Positions 44,619 to 59,600 of a stretch of 64,000 bases of DNA are shown piece by piece. Within the stretch, counting starts at the first letter, position 1; every line of letters starts with the position of its first letter. The notes under the pieces are model-generated. The model was not told the DNA's origin, did not search any database, and saw nothing but the letters and a program-made list of their open reading frames with translations. Source of the DNA: Juglans regia (lineage: Eukaryota > Streptophyta > Magnoliopsida > Fagales > Juglandaceae); NCBI RefSeq assembly GCF_001411555.2, contig NC_049911.1, forward strand, positions 35,291,340 to 35,355,339, read 5' to 3'. The translations under genes and the position numbers were made by a program.

Positions 44619-47600
44619 ATGAGTATAAAACTCCATTGCCTATTTCTTGGGACTCCGCTTAATGTCTCTCTACGTGGTAGAAACAAAGGCAAGTTTTTTT
44701 ATCTGGACGGTACAGGCCACTTAGGAGAAAGGGCCTTTCGCCGGTGCACGTGTGCAAAGCAGGATCCTTGGATAACTCAGGTGATTAGGTTTTCGAATTT
44801 TTGTGGGCAAAATGTGGACTTATTGAGGAGAGCACTTAGGTCGAGAAATGAATCGATGGTAGATTGCGTTAAGGAACCCTTTTCTCGAAGCAAAGCTCTG
44901 ATTAGGTCATTGGCGCCATTGAAGGAAGAAGGGTTACTTTTATTTAGAGGCTCTGTATTTGTAGCTGTGATTTTTGGAGCATGCCTATTGGTATGGTATG
45001 GGCAGCAAAAAGCGCGGGGTTTTATAGAAACCAGACTTTTGCCCTCTGTTTGTTCAGCACTCAGTGAACATATTCAGCGCGAGCTTTTTTTTGGTAAAGT
45101 CCGAAGAATTTCGCCTTTGAGCATTACTTTGGAATCGTGTTCATTTGGACCTCATAAGGAAGAATTTTCTTGTGGTGAGGTCCCCACAGTGAAACTTCGT
45201 GTTCGTCCTTTTGCAAGTCTGAGGAGAGGGAAGATTGTAATTGATGCACTTTTGTCCAATCCAAGTCTCTTTGTTGTGCAAAAGAAGGATTACACTTGGT
45301 TGGGGATACCTTCATCCGAAGGTAGTTTCCAGAGGCACTTGTCAACTGAAGAAGGGATTGATTATCGTACAAAAACCAGGAGGATTGCTAGAGAGGAAGC
45401 AGCTACTTGCTGGGAAAGGGACAGGGATGATACAGCTAGGGAAGCTGCAGAGATGGGTTACATTGTTTCTGAAAAAAAACTGAGTGCGTCCGAAGGTGAA
45501 GCTTTAAAAGAAGATGCAATTCATTCAACAAAATTAACACTCCCCGAGTCTTTTTTATGCATGGATGAGAAGATGCACTGGAGGGATCATCATTGTATGG
45601 ACACAGGTGTTGACTATGATATGAAGCATGCAGATTTGGAGAAATCATTTGGTGTAAAGATTCCGGGTTCTGGGCTTAAATTCTGGTCTAAAGTGTTAAA
45701 AGGGCCTAAAAAACACAAATTTAAAAGGAAGGCTAATGAAAGTGACATTTCTACCACTGGTATTTCTGCAAAACGAAGAATTCTTGAGCGTAGTGCATTA
45801 GCAGCTCTTGCATATTTCCAGGGTCTATCATGTGTGAAGTCCCCTGAACTTTTACATTCATCTCGAGATTATGCTGTTATGACCTTTGACGCCATTTTGG
45901 TGAAAGGTGAGGTTGACAGTCATTCTGGCACTTCTATCATGGGAAGTGGTGAAGAAACTTCAACAGTTGATAATCAAAATGGAAATCAATGTGGGGAGGT
46001 TGGAATCAAGGACCTTACTATAGATGAAAATGGTAATTTTGCTTGCAATCTATCTCCCACGACTATAGGAGATCAGAGAGTCGGTGAAAGCTGCCCATTA
46101 AGTGGAGATGTTGCAGGCAGTGCCGACGCCAATATGTGCAGGGTTAAAAATGAGTATTCAGGTGTTCGTGATGGAGCATTCAAGAGTCAAGTAGGTCATA
46201 GATCAGCAAATTTTACGTTGAGAATGCTTGAGCCTTGGCTTGCCAAGTACCATGCAGCTCCCATTTGGCCCCTGAGCCTAAAATCACGTTTGACATCTTT
46301 CTCTAGGAATGTGGAGGAGCTGTTATATTGCTTTATCATTGGTCCCTTGAAAAATTTCAAGTTAGGCATGGGTCCAAAGGTTGAAGATATTGTTGCAGAA
46401 CTTGTTGATGGGGTAGATGTTGTGCAGACTGAAGGCATTCAGAATCTGCTTCCTGTTACACTGGATTCTGTCCATTTCAACGGTGGAACGCTGATGCTAC
46501 TTGCATATGGTGACAGGGAGCCTAGGTGGGTGCTACTTCTGTGTGTTTAGTACTAATATGTTCTCAAATTAATATTACCGTTTAACTGCCTGTTTAACTG
46601 CCTGTCTATGTAGGGCCACTGGTAAAGCAGTCCAACTCACAAATCAACTTCTTAAGAATTCAATGAAAATAGTGAGTGTATGAGGAAGTGAGTTAAATGA
46701 AGGCAGCCAGCAAAGTGGAGTTATAATTGAAAAGAAAACTAAATGAAAAGCTTTAATCGAACAATTTGGAATTAATTTGTAGAATAACAAGCATAATTGA
46801 TAATTATTGCATTGGCCAAGCTCTGTCATGGTAAAAGTCTCTAATTGGATCAAATATTAGTTCCCACTTGATATTATTATATATGGCTAGAAACTGTGCC
46901 TTTTATTAAGGAACCAATTTTGCCAGTGAAGATCCATGTGCTTTATCATGCTGGCCAGAACAAGCTTGAAGCATGGCCAGAACAAATTTTTTGGCACTTG
47001 AATTCGGGTGATACTTGTTCTTTGGCTTGGACTTTGAAATGATAATTATAAGTCGGGAGAGCAGAGTAACTAACTGAAATTGCTTATAGCTTTTCACATA
47101 GAGTGGAATATCCTTAGATGATTAAGGCTTTAGTGCAGACATCCTTCCTGACTCTGGTAGGTATATTTAGGAGGTGCATGCTCCACAGATTGACTAAAGT
47201 CTGTTGATATCTGCTTTCCAACAAACTAAGGGAGAACTCATTATTCTCCTCATATCTGTTGATGGAAAATCTGCTGAGGTCTGGAAATATTTGCAAATGG
47301 GCATCGAAGACAATTAGCGCTATGGGCCTGTCATGTGAGGTCATGCATATCTCTTTCGACAATTTGTTGCTATGCTTATGTATTTATTCATGGCTGGCTT
47401 TACACTAACTGAGGATTGGGTCAATGTTCTATCTGTACGTATTACTTGCACCTCATGCATTTCAAGTCCCATTGTTAGGCTTTTTTCCTTTTACTTCAAC
47501 ACAAATTCCTAGCACAAAAATAGTTGATTACGGCCTTTAAACTTGTGCATCTTGCTTAAGCTGTTTGTATATGGAATTTGAGTGAGGTTTATTCTGAATT

Positions 47601-50600
47601 AAATCTTTGAACTTATAATCAGTGGTTCATTCTGTAAGTTCGTTGCTTATTAGAATAGAAGTGATGATGGATGATGTAGTCTGCTGGAAAAATGAAAATT
47701 CAATTGATTATACATTATGACAAAACTCTACTACTATGCAATAATTGAAGCACATATATTTTTATATAGGGAGATGGAGAATGTCAATGGACATGTGAGG
47801 TTTCAAAATCACTATGGTCGCGTGCACGTACAACTAAATGGAAACTGTAAGATGTGGAGATCAAATATAGTTTCTGAAGATGGTGGTTGGTTATCTGCAG
47901 ATGTTTTTGTTGACACCGTTGAGCAGAAATGGCACGCCAATTTAAAAATTGCTAACCTCTTTGCTCCGGTAAGGTATACAATATGGTTAAAACTGCCCAC
48001 AGTCAGCTGTATGTTTTTTGGTTAAATGGGCTGTTTATGTGCTTTGCATCCTGTCTTTCTGTGCAGCTTTTTGAACGGATTTTAGAAATTCCAATCTTGT
48101 GGTCCAAAGGAAGGGCAAGTGGTGAGGTGCTTCTTCAACTTCATTTTAATTATTCTCCTGTCTGTGTTCCAAAAAATCTATTGGTCACATGTCTTAATGT
48201 TAGGCCTCTTATTATATCCTATTTGGATTTCTTTACTTGCATTCCATTCTTAAATTTAAGAGATGCTCTTGTATTTCATTTGGACTGTAGTATGTTGAGA
48301 ATTTTTTTTTTTAAAATTATTTTTGGCATTAGGTGTCCAGGAACAACGTCCCGACTAATCCTAGGGGTGCATAGGTCCTCGACGAGGAGTTTCCCGCAAG
48401 TACACCTCGGGTAATTCAAAGGAAAAATCTCCCAGTTCGATGGCCTCTAGAGATTGTTTGCACCCAAGGGGATTTGAACCTTAGACCTGGGGGTAGCATA
48501 CCCCCAAGCCCAAGGCCTTTGCCACTTGAGCCAACCCCTAGGGGTTATGTTGAGAAAATCTTGTTGATGCTTTTCTAACACTCCTAAGTGGTGCTTGGAT
48601 TTTAATCAAAATTCAAATAGAAAAGATGTGGAATCTTGTCTTCATATGTTTGCTTGTCAAATGCATGCTGTTACGGGTTTGATGATTGAATTGTTCCACA
48701 TTCGAATTCTGTTTAATTGGGTTTATAGTGGAAGACACTCTTTGGAACAGAAAATGAGTCAAATGACTGTCTCAAATCATTTATTTTTAATAGGTATGAC
48801 TGGCTCAAATCGTTAAAGAAAGATGCTTTCTTGCAAGAAAATCAGTATCAAAAGATGAAAAGCCATTGTCTTGTTTTGTTTAGTTTGAGATGAGATGTGT
48901 TTAAATGTGTGTTATGCTAAATTAGTAACCCATCTCTTGGACCATTTTAATCTACTAGAGTCTAATCATTACCCCCTGAAAATTAATGGGAGTTTGTAGA
49001 TGATATGCATTTTATTGAAACAAAATAAACATAAGAATCTTTCTAAATGCCCTTAAGAGGCTTTAAAGAGTGTTTTCAAATTTGAGGGCAATAAAGGAAA
49101 GGATGTTGTCTATTTTGAGATGGGGAGTGGATAAGCTTTAGTTTTGGTTATATGGAAAATGTGAGCTTTGGAGTTTTATCTTGCCAACAAGAACTTTCTG
49201 TATATACATTATTAGATATATGAAAAGTTTTTGTTTTTCCCTCCTACTGTGGTTGATCTCGTCTTCTAGAGATACAATAGGTTTTCAGAGGCATGCTTGC
49301 ATGAGTTAAGCCTCATTTCAGTTTAGTAGTTCAGGTTTTGGTAAGACCAAGTCAACGAATTGTTTAATAAACGTGTCCATTCTGCTTGGGCGGTACTAAG
49401 AACTTACAGGACATGAGATTGCCATTTGGCCCTCAACTTATACTGAAAATACTGGTATTTGTTCTTACTTCTATTTCTTAACTAGGTGTTCTCTCTTGTA
49501 TATGTCCATGTACTTGGGCTGTGTCTAAGATTAAGGTGTTTTTTATTTTATTTTTATTTTTTTATACGTATAAAAAAAAAAGAATATTGATATTTACTTG
49601 CACGAGGATTTGGTTTGGTTATCCTTTTCTCTTTCTCAATATAAATTGATGTAGTTGGTTCTTTGAGTTAATCTTTGATTGCATCTTATCCCATTTGCTA
49701 GTCCAATTTAAGTTACAATGTGGATCACATCTCTGTTTTCAGGTTCACTTGTGCATGTCAAGAGGAGAAACGTTTCCAAATCTTTACGGGCAACTTGACG
49801 TGACGGGATTGGCCTTTCATATATTTGATGCTCCATCATCATTTTCTGTATGTCCTAGTTTAATTTGTTGTAATCTCTTCTTGTTGGAAGTACTTTTGCA
49901 AAATACCGCTGTATCATATGTTTAGCATCTCATTGTTGCTTGTTAGCCAGACAACTATATTTGATATGTGGCAGGCTCTTGATGTTGATACCATTTTTTT
50001 TATGGATATCTTGTCCTATGGCTTTTGTCAAGGTGAACTACAGAATTTATGCTATTGATAATTTGCTTTTTGAGTGAAGTGTTGGTGTGAGGACTTTCAT
50101 GGGTGCTTGGAGGTGACATTCAGGTTAGAGGTTGTAGCATGAAGCAACATCTCTTCCGGAACAACATTAGAACTTCATAAGCATATATAGATGCTCTTTA
50201 TATCAGCAAAGATTGGGATCAAGTGTAACCTTTTAGTAGGTAGAGAAGTTTAGATGTGGTGTCATTTCACATCTCTTATGATGCTGCTTGTATTTTGTGG
50301 TCGTGTTTGTAACTTTTGACTTTGATAGATGGGATTTTCATGAGTGCCCGTTAATTTGTACTCAGCAGGGAACTCCTAAGGGTCATCTTGTCTTGCATCA
50401 TCATTCATATTTGTTGATTTAAGTTCAGAAAAAATCTGTTAAGGATGATTCACTGAGATGCCATACTTTCATCCTAAACACATCTACTGATAAAAGGGGG
50501 AATTGTGATCAGCTGAACAAATTTTTTTAGCAGAATTGGCATAATTATTGCTATGAAGGTTGAGCTGCCAAAAGAGATTGTGCTTTATTTTGGGCTGGAA

Positions 50601-53600
50601 GATAAGATATATGCAGTCCGTAGAGAAATTTTTTTTTACGTCTTTTGCTTCTCTGATTAAATTGTTCGGTCCCTTTTTTGAGAAAATTTTTATTGAGACA
50701 AGTAACAAGGCAAAGCCAAGTACACAGGAAGTATACAAAAACTGAAGCTATTACATGTCAGGAACTGGAAAAAGAAACAAGGAAATCATGGACTAAATAG
50801 TTCGGTCCTTTGAAGTGTTAAACTTCCCTTTTTGAGTCCTTGGTTGGTTAATAGCTGGGTTTTAGATTATGGAATTTGCCTTGTATGGGAGTTTTAAAGA
50901 TTTCGTTGTTTAAAAATCAGCAGGTTGGTAGAAATTTTTTGCACTTTTCTGTAAGGTAATATAAATATTTTTTGCTTTTTTTTGCCAATTCCCACGATCA
51001 ATAAAATCTTATTTACCAGATGTTGGGCTTGTTTTTGGGTTCAAATTTTCTTTTAGTTTAGTGTCTTGTCTTTTATATGAAGGTTAGAGAAAGGCATTTA
51101 TGCAGTTCTGGAGAAGCCATAAGTGCAGTAATTTAAGAGAATGTGAAGAAATTGGCTGAAAGTGGAGGAAGCTCAGAAAGATTTTCGACTGGTGCTGGGA
51201 AAGGCATAATCGCTCTGGGTTAACAAATAAACGGACTTACTGCTCGTCTAACCTAACCCAATTTATTTTATTGAGTTGTTGCAGACCATCTTCATACTAT
51301 GCTTCAACAGTACATTGATTTCCTATATTTGTTTCATTTTAATCTGAGTTGGTCTGGTTTAATTGCTTCATGGTTGTCATTATGATTGTTCCCACCTCAG
51401 GTTTCATGGTTATACCGATATATTTGATAGTACTATGCCGAGTGTGAACTTTGAAAGCTAATTCCTTTTACAAGCTTGAAAGTATTATGATGTATTCTTC
51501 ATTTCTCTAATGCAGGAAATTGCAGCAAATTTAAGTTTCCGCGGTCAACGAATATTTGTACACGATGCAAGTGGTTGGTTTGGTAGTGTTCCTTTGGAAG
51601 CATCAGGAGATTTTGGCATTCATCCCGAGGAAGGAGAATTCCATCTAATGTGCCAGGTAATTCTTGCGTCTTGTTTTTTTTTTATAAGTAAGAAATTTAT
51701 TAAAAACCATGAAATTAGGCATAGCCCAAGTACACAAGAAGTTTACAAGAGAAAAAACCTAATTACAAACTAAAGCTGAAAAGCTGCACGAAAGTCAATG
51801 GAACTAAATCCATCTATTACAAAACCGAAGCCCAAAACAACAAAGTATGAAAAAAGAAGGCCCTAATCCCATCCACCAAGTGTTCTCTATTATCGAAACA
51901 ACGTCCATTCTTCTCATTCCAAATACACCACATAAGACAAAGAGGAATCATCTTCCAAACAGCCACTGTTTGATGATTTCCTTGAATCCCTCTCCAACAG
52001 GCCAAAAGATTCCCTACACTCTTAGGCATCAACCAAGAAATTCCAGACTTGACAAAGACCTTATCCCACAAAGCCCTCGACACATCACAATGAAGAAGAA
52101 GGTGATCCACCGATTCTCCACACCTTTTACACATAAAACACCAATCCATTACAATGGTTCCACGCTTTCTCAGCTTATTAATAGTAAGTATTTTCCCATG
52201 AGCAGCCAACCCCCCGAAGAATCGGACCTTGAGAGGCACCTTGCATCTCCAAATATTTTTCCAAGGGAAAAAATCACTAGAAAAATGTGGCACCAAGACT
52301 TTGTATAAAGATCTAACCAAAAATTTCTTATTACCAAGCTGATTCCAAATTAATCTGTCCTCTCCTCCAGATTTTAAATTTAAGTCAAAGAGCAAACTGT
52401 AAAAATCAGTGATAACCCCCACCTCCCAATCTTGGGCATCTCCTGACCACTGAATAAGACCAGCAATGCTGCTCATGCAATCAGCTGCTGAGGCGCCTTT
52501 ATCCAAAGCAATTCTAAAGAGGGAAGGGAAAACAATCTTCAAGGCCATGTCACCACACATAAATCATGTCAGGAGCTGATCCGATTACCCCTACCCACTT
52601 CAAATCTGAAATTTCTGAAGAACTCCCTCCATCCATTGCGAATGAATTTCCACACTCCCACTCCATATGCCCCCCTAACCTCATTTGAGCACCAATCTCC
52701 CCAAATACTCCCATATTTGGCATCAATAACAATCCTCCAAAGAGCATCTCCTTCTTGGTGATACTTCCACAACCATTTCCCTAAAAGTGCCTTATTGAAA
52801 GTTTTCAGCTCTCTAATCCCCAAACCTCCCGAATATAAATGAGAGCAAATCTTATCCCACTTGAGCAAGTGGAATTTCTTCTCATCCTCCAATCCACCCC
52901 ACAAGAAGTCATGGAATATCCTTTCTATTCTATTAGCCACTCTTGTAGGCAAAGGGAATAAAGATAGGAAATAGGTTGGGATATTTGATAAAGAACTCTT
53001 GATTAAGGTGATTCTACCACCTTTGGACAAGTAGATCCTCTTCCAGCCAGCCAACCTACTTTCAATTTTCTCTAAAATCCCATCCCAAATTCCTTAAGGG
53101 AAGACCCAGATATTTCATAGGCAAAAAAGACACCTTACATCCCAATATATCAGTCAAATCCCCTATATTATTGACCAGGCCTACGAGGACCATTTCAGAT
53201 TTGGACAAATTGACTTTTAAACCAGATGCAGCTTCAAAACATAACAACAGAAGAACCCTCAAAGAATGGATCTGATCAGAATTTGGCTCACACAGGATCA
53301 AGGTTCATCTGCATGCTGCCATGGACGGAATTGCCCACCGAGAAGCCCGAGATAAAACCCCTATCCACCGCCGCCTTCAACATTCTACTTAACACATCCA
53401 TAATTAAAACAAAGAGAAAGGGGGACAAAGGATCCCCTTGTGTCAATCCCCGAGAGCTATTAAAAAAACCAGCTGGAGTGCCATTAACCAAAACTGAAAA
53501 TCTAGCTGAAGAAATGCAATACTTCATCCACTTGCACCATTTTTTCCCAAAACCAATGCCTACCAAGGATTTATATAAAAAAAATCCCAATTGACATGGT

Positions 53601-56600
53601 CAAAAGCCTTCTCCATATCCAATTTGCAAAGGATGCCTGGAACTTCATCTCTAATTCTACTCTCTTTGCATTCATTAGCAATGAGAACGGAGTCAAGGAT
53701 TTGTCTACCCTTGACAAAGGCATTTTGAGATTTTGTGATGATCTTCCCCATAACCAAACTCAAACGGTTAGGAAGCACCTTCGAGATAATCTTGTACACA
53801 CCACTAACAGGACTGATGGGTCGAAAGTCCTTCACCTTTACGGACCCAACTCTTTTAGGGATAAGCGCAATGAAGGTAGCATTAAGGCTTTTCTCAAATT
53901 TCATAAAAAGAGTGAAATTCAAGAAAAACCTTCATGATGTCCTCCCTGATGATGTCCCAACATGCCTGAAAAATGCCATGGAAAAGCTGTCGGGTCCCGC
54001 CGCTTTATCTTTGTTCAAACCTCTTATCGTATTAAGCACCTCCTCCTCTTCAAACATTCTCTCCAACCAAACTGCACTACGCTGGTCAATTGAATCAAAC
54101 ACAAGCCCATCAACTTTGGGTATCCAAGAAAACTGCTCCGTAAGAAGTTTTTCATAAAAAAGGATAATGTGATACTAATAGTTGAATGACCTGTAAGAAT
54201 ACTACCATCCGAGTGGAGCACCTCAATTGTATTATTTCTTTTTTGAGAATTAGCATCTATGAAAGAATTTGGTGCACTTATCTCATTCCTTCAACCAAAG
54301 AGCCCTAGATTACTTATAAAAAAAAAAAAAAGCCCTAGACTTTTGTCGCCATGAAATCTCCTCCATAAGAGTAAATTTTTTTTTCCAGATCAGAAGCAAC
54401 ATTGAGTTTACTTACCCATCAATCGAGAGAACCCCTACAGCCTCTTTTTCAACAAATGTTTGCAACTCCTCGAAAAGAGACTTTATTTGATCCCCAATGT
54501 TCCCAAGCACCTCCTCATTCCATTTCTTCAAGTCATTCTACAAAGCTTTGAGTTTTCCAGTTAAGACAAAGCTGGGTGTACCCGACAACTGATAAGAGGA
54601 CCATCATGCTCTCACCTTATCTAAAAAACCATCAACTTTGAGCCACATGTTCTCGAATTTAAAATATCTCTGCCCCTTATGAATACCCCCACAATCAAGA
54701 AGGATGGAAAAATTATCAGAGCATAATCCAAGCAAGCGTTTTTTACATAATTCAGGAAAATGCGCCTCCCAAGAGGGAGAAACAAGAAATCTTTCCAGCC
54801 TTGATCATGCCCTTCCATTCGACCAAGTGAAATCACCTCCTGCCAAAGGTAAATCAACCAAGCCCACATCAAAGATTAAATCAGAAAAATCAACCATGGC
54901 CGGGCCAATGTTGGAATCCCCTGACCTTTCACTCGGAAACCGAGTGATGTTAAAATCCCCTCCAATACACCACGGGCCCTCCCACCAATTGCACAAGCCA
55001 GTAATCTCATCCCAAAGGAATCTCCTGTCCTTGTCAACATTGGGCCCTTACACACCAGCGAAAGCCCTCCTGAAACCATCATTTACATTCAAGAAAGAGC
55101 AAGCCACAAGAAATTCTCCATCATACTCATCCACCGGAGTTAAACTCTTTTGTCCCACATCAAAATAATACCCCCCGAAGCCCCTTGAGAGGCTAGCTAG
55201 ACCCATCCAACATATGTGTTGGAAAATAGATAATTGATTCCCTCAATCTTTGGTATATTAGGAAACCTATATATTTGTATCTTTGACTTTCCTAGGATTA
55301 GGGGATAACCATTAAGGAATCCCATTGATATAGAAATCTATTTTAGGAAGGAAAGTTTCCTATTTTATTTCCTTGTAATTAGCTCTGTAAATCAGCCATG
55401 TAATCGTACATATAATCTGTGTAAAGGTTACAATTGATAATAATACAATTGATTCATTTTTTCCACATGGTATCAGAGCTTTAGGCTCTTTTATGGGATT
55501 CTTGGCCTTCATTGCTGTGAATCAATGTCTGAAATCAAAGTATCCAATACTATGGCACAATCTGAGGACGCCCTTTCACATTAGTCATCCGGTGACCTGC
55601 AAAACATTCAGGTAGCATATAGGCTGAACGGAAAGAACTACTTGAATTGGTCCCAATTTATTCGAACCTATTTGAAGGGAAAAGGAAAGCTTAGCCATCT
55701 CCTAGGGACTGGACCAAAGGAAGGAGATCCATGGTATGATGCGTGGGATGAAGCAGATTCCATGATTATGCCATGGTTATGGAATTCGATGAACCCGAAG
55801 ATTAGCGACACTTGTATGTTTTTATCCACAACTAAAGAAATCTGGGATGCGGTTCGATAGACGTACTTGAAGGCCCGTGATGCAGCTCAAGTATACGAGA
55901 TCAAGGTCAAGACCAGTGCAACTAGACAAGGAAGTAAAATTGTAACCGAATATGCCAACTTGCTGAAAAATCTGTGGCAGGAACTTGATCATTACCGGTG
56001 CATAGAGACTAAATGTGCATCAGATGCTGCCATCTTAAAAGGTTTTATTGAAAAGGATCGAGTCTACGACTTCCTCGCAAGACTCAACGTAGAATTCGAT
56101 CAGGTCAGGGTCCAAATTCTCGGCAAAGAAGAGGTACTATCTCTCAATGAGATTATCTCTCTGATTCATGCTGAGGAAAGTCGCAGGGGAGTTTTGTTGG
56201 AACCCCAAGTTCTGGAAGGTTCAACCATGGTGACTAAAACAGAACAACAACCAATACAAGAGAACATGAAGAGAGATCCATTGAGAAACTCGGGACGAGA
56301 TAACAAAGATGCCCTCTGGTGCACTTATTGCAAGAAACCATGGCATACTAAACAAAATTGTTGGAAGCTGAATGGTAAACCACCAAGCAAAGAATGGGGT
56401 TATCAAGGAGGATCGCAGAGGAATCCAAACCAGGCCTACTTCACCATGACTCAACCCACAAATCAGCAACATCAAGAAAATTCCCAAAATCTGGTTGAGC
56501 TCAATAAGGAAGAGATTGAGAAATTTAGGGGACTTTTGGGATCATTGGAGAAGCCTACTGGTGCATGTTCTCTTTCACTCTCAGGTGAGTTCTCTATTTC

Positions 56601-59600
56601 TCAAGGATTAAATGTCTCAGATGAACCTATTAGGAATCTATGGGTTATTGACTCAGAAGCCACAGATCATATGACTCACTCTTCACTACATTTTAACACT
56701 TATACCCCATGCCCAAGCAATCGAAAAATAGCCGTTGCCGATGGTTCTCTCACTACAGTAGCTGGTTTAGGGGATATCCGTGTCAATCCATCTCTTATCC
56801 TAAAAAATGTTCTTCATGTCCCCAAATTATCCACCAACCTAGTATCCATCCAAAAACTAACTCAAGATATTAATTGCAATGTGGTTTTCTATGCCTCTTA
56901 CTGTGTATTTCAGGACTAGGATTCGGGGAAGAGGATTGGACTTGCTAGGGAGAAGGACGGGCTCTACTATCTTGAGGAATCAGGCATATCAAATATTGTC
57001 AGGAATAAATTATCTCTGTCACTGTTATCATCATCCAATAGAGACACCATTTGGCTTCATCATTTTAGACTAGGGCACCCATCATTTGGAGTTTTAAAAA
57101 CTATGTTTCCTTCATTGTTTAAAGGGCTGAATTCTGAACCTTTTTTCTGTGATGTATGTGAGTTTGCGAAACATAATCGTGTACCCTTTCCAATAAGTAA
57201 TGAGAGAGGTTTAGTTCCATTTGCTTTGATTCATAGTGACATATGGGGACCCTCCACAGTTCCAAATGTTTCAGGTTCACGATGGTTTGTCTCTTTTATC
57301 GATGATTGCACTAGTCTCTTGGATCTTTCTCCTCAAAACCAAATCTGATGTAAGTAGTGTGCTCCCAAATTTTCATAACATGGTTCAAAACCAGTTTGGT
57401 GTTAAAATAAAAAAATTTAGATCGGATAATGCACGTTATTTCAATCATATCTTATCTCCTTACTTCCAAAAAGAACGTATTATCCATGAATCCTCTTGCA
57501 TTAATACCCTACAGCAAAATGGCATTGCTGAGAGGAAGAATGGTCATTTGCTAACCACAACCCGAGCCTTCCTTTTCCATCAAAATATTCCAAAAACTTA
57601 TTGGGGGGAGGCTGTACTCACAACTACATATATCATCAACCGACTGCCATCAAAGGTGCTAGGGTTTAAAACACCAATGGAGACACTTTCTCAGTTTTAT
57701 CCCGATCTAAGATTACAAATCATCTCATTCCACGAATTTTTGGTTGCATGGCCTTTGTTCATATCAATAGCCATCAAAGAGGAAAACTGGATCCAAGAGC
57801 AGTTAAGTGTATTTTTTTGGGGTATTCATCAACCCAAAAGGGGTACAAGTGTTATCATCCACCTACCAGGAAGTTCTTTGTTTCTATTGATGTCACCTTT
57901 GAGGAGCGAAAATCATACTTTACTCAGCCTTATCTTCAAGGGAGCCCTTGTTATTCATTGAAGATAAGGACAAAGATTTGTTTTTACTTGAGGTACCATC
58001 GAATCCTTCAATTTCTCAAACCTCAAACTTAGCCCTTGAATCTGTCGAACCCACTTCTACAGCCCATGAATCTGTCCAATCCACTTCCATACCTGCTGAA
58101 CCATCTCAAACTGTGATAGAGAATGATGAATTTCGTGACTCTAGAAGATTTGTGCAGGTTTACTCAAGACGAAGAGATCCGGACCCTAATCCTGAGCAAA
58201 TTCCAGCTTCAACTCCAGATCTTGAGAATGAGTTAAGTCCCGATATTTCTCCTCCATCAACTCATGATCACGATCTTCCTATTGCTATTAGGAAAGGCAC
58301 AAGAGAATGCACTAAACACCCATTGGACCCTTTATCAAAATTTGTGTCATTTAGAAAATTCTCACAATCACATAGGAGTTTTCTAGTCAGCATAAATACC
58401 ATTGCTATTCCTAATACTTTATCTGAGGCATTATCTAATGAGAATTGGAGAAATGCTATGAATGAAGAGATGCAGGCACTAAGAAAAAATCAGACATAGG
58501 AAATTGCGGATTTACCACCCAGGAAGAAAGTTGTGGGATGCAAGTGGGTGTTTACAGTGAAGTACAAGTAAGATGGTTCCTTGGAGAGATACAAGGCCAG
58601 ACTAGTGGCAAAAGGATACATGCAGACCTATGGGGTTGACTATCAAGAAACATTTGCTCCAGTGGCTAAGATGAGTACGGTAAGAGTGTTGCTATCACTA
58701 GCTGCTAACTTTTACTGGTACTTGGAGCAATTCGATGTAAAAAACGCATTTCTTCATGGTGAGTTGGAGGAAGAAATATACATGGATGTTCCTCCGGGCT
58801 TCAAGGGAAATCTGAAAAGTAATAAAGTGTGCAGATTGAAGAAAGCACTTTATGGTCTTAAACAATCACCAAGGGCTTGGTTTGGAAGGTTTACCAAAGT
58901 AATGCTTGCCACTGGATACAGACAAAGTCAAGGAGATCATAAACTCTTTGTTAAGCACTCAGATGCAGGGGGAGTCACAGCTCTTTTGGTATATGTTGAT
59001 GACATAATTGTGACAGGAAATGATGAGAAGGAGAAGGAAGCCTTGAGAAGGTGTCTTGTCAGAGAATTTGAGATAAAAGAACTTGGAAGACTAAAGTATT
59101 TTCTGGGAATTGAAGTAGCTCATTTCAAAGAAGGCATCTTTATTTCACAACAAAAATATGTAACTAATCTTCTAAGGGAGACAGGAAAGTTGGCATGTAG
59201 ACCCGTCTCCACACCAATCGAGCCAAACCACAAACTTGGAGAGGCAAATGAAGATCCAGCTGTAGACAAGGAAATGTACTAGAAACTGGTAGGAAAACTT
59301 ATATATCTTGCTCACACACGGCCAGACATTGCATATGCCGTGAGTATGGTTAGCCAATTTATGCACAGCTCGAGAGAAGTTCACCTAAAGGTAGTGTACC
59401 GTGTACTACATTACCAAAAGGCCAATCCTGGCAAGGGAATTCTATTTAGAAGAAACACCGGATTGATTCTTGAAGCATACACCGATGTTGATTATGCATG
59501 CTCACCAGTTGATAGGAGGTCTACTACAGGTTATTGCACTTTCCTTGGAGGCAATCTTGTGACCTGGAAGAGTAAGAAGCAGAATGTGGTAGCTAGATCA

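Noticed and set aside
51817..52560. A functional 247-codon antisense gene in TIC236
   Set aside because: It is the ORF2 C-terminus of the LINE in intron 5; upstream ORF2 is frameshifted.
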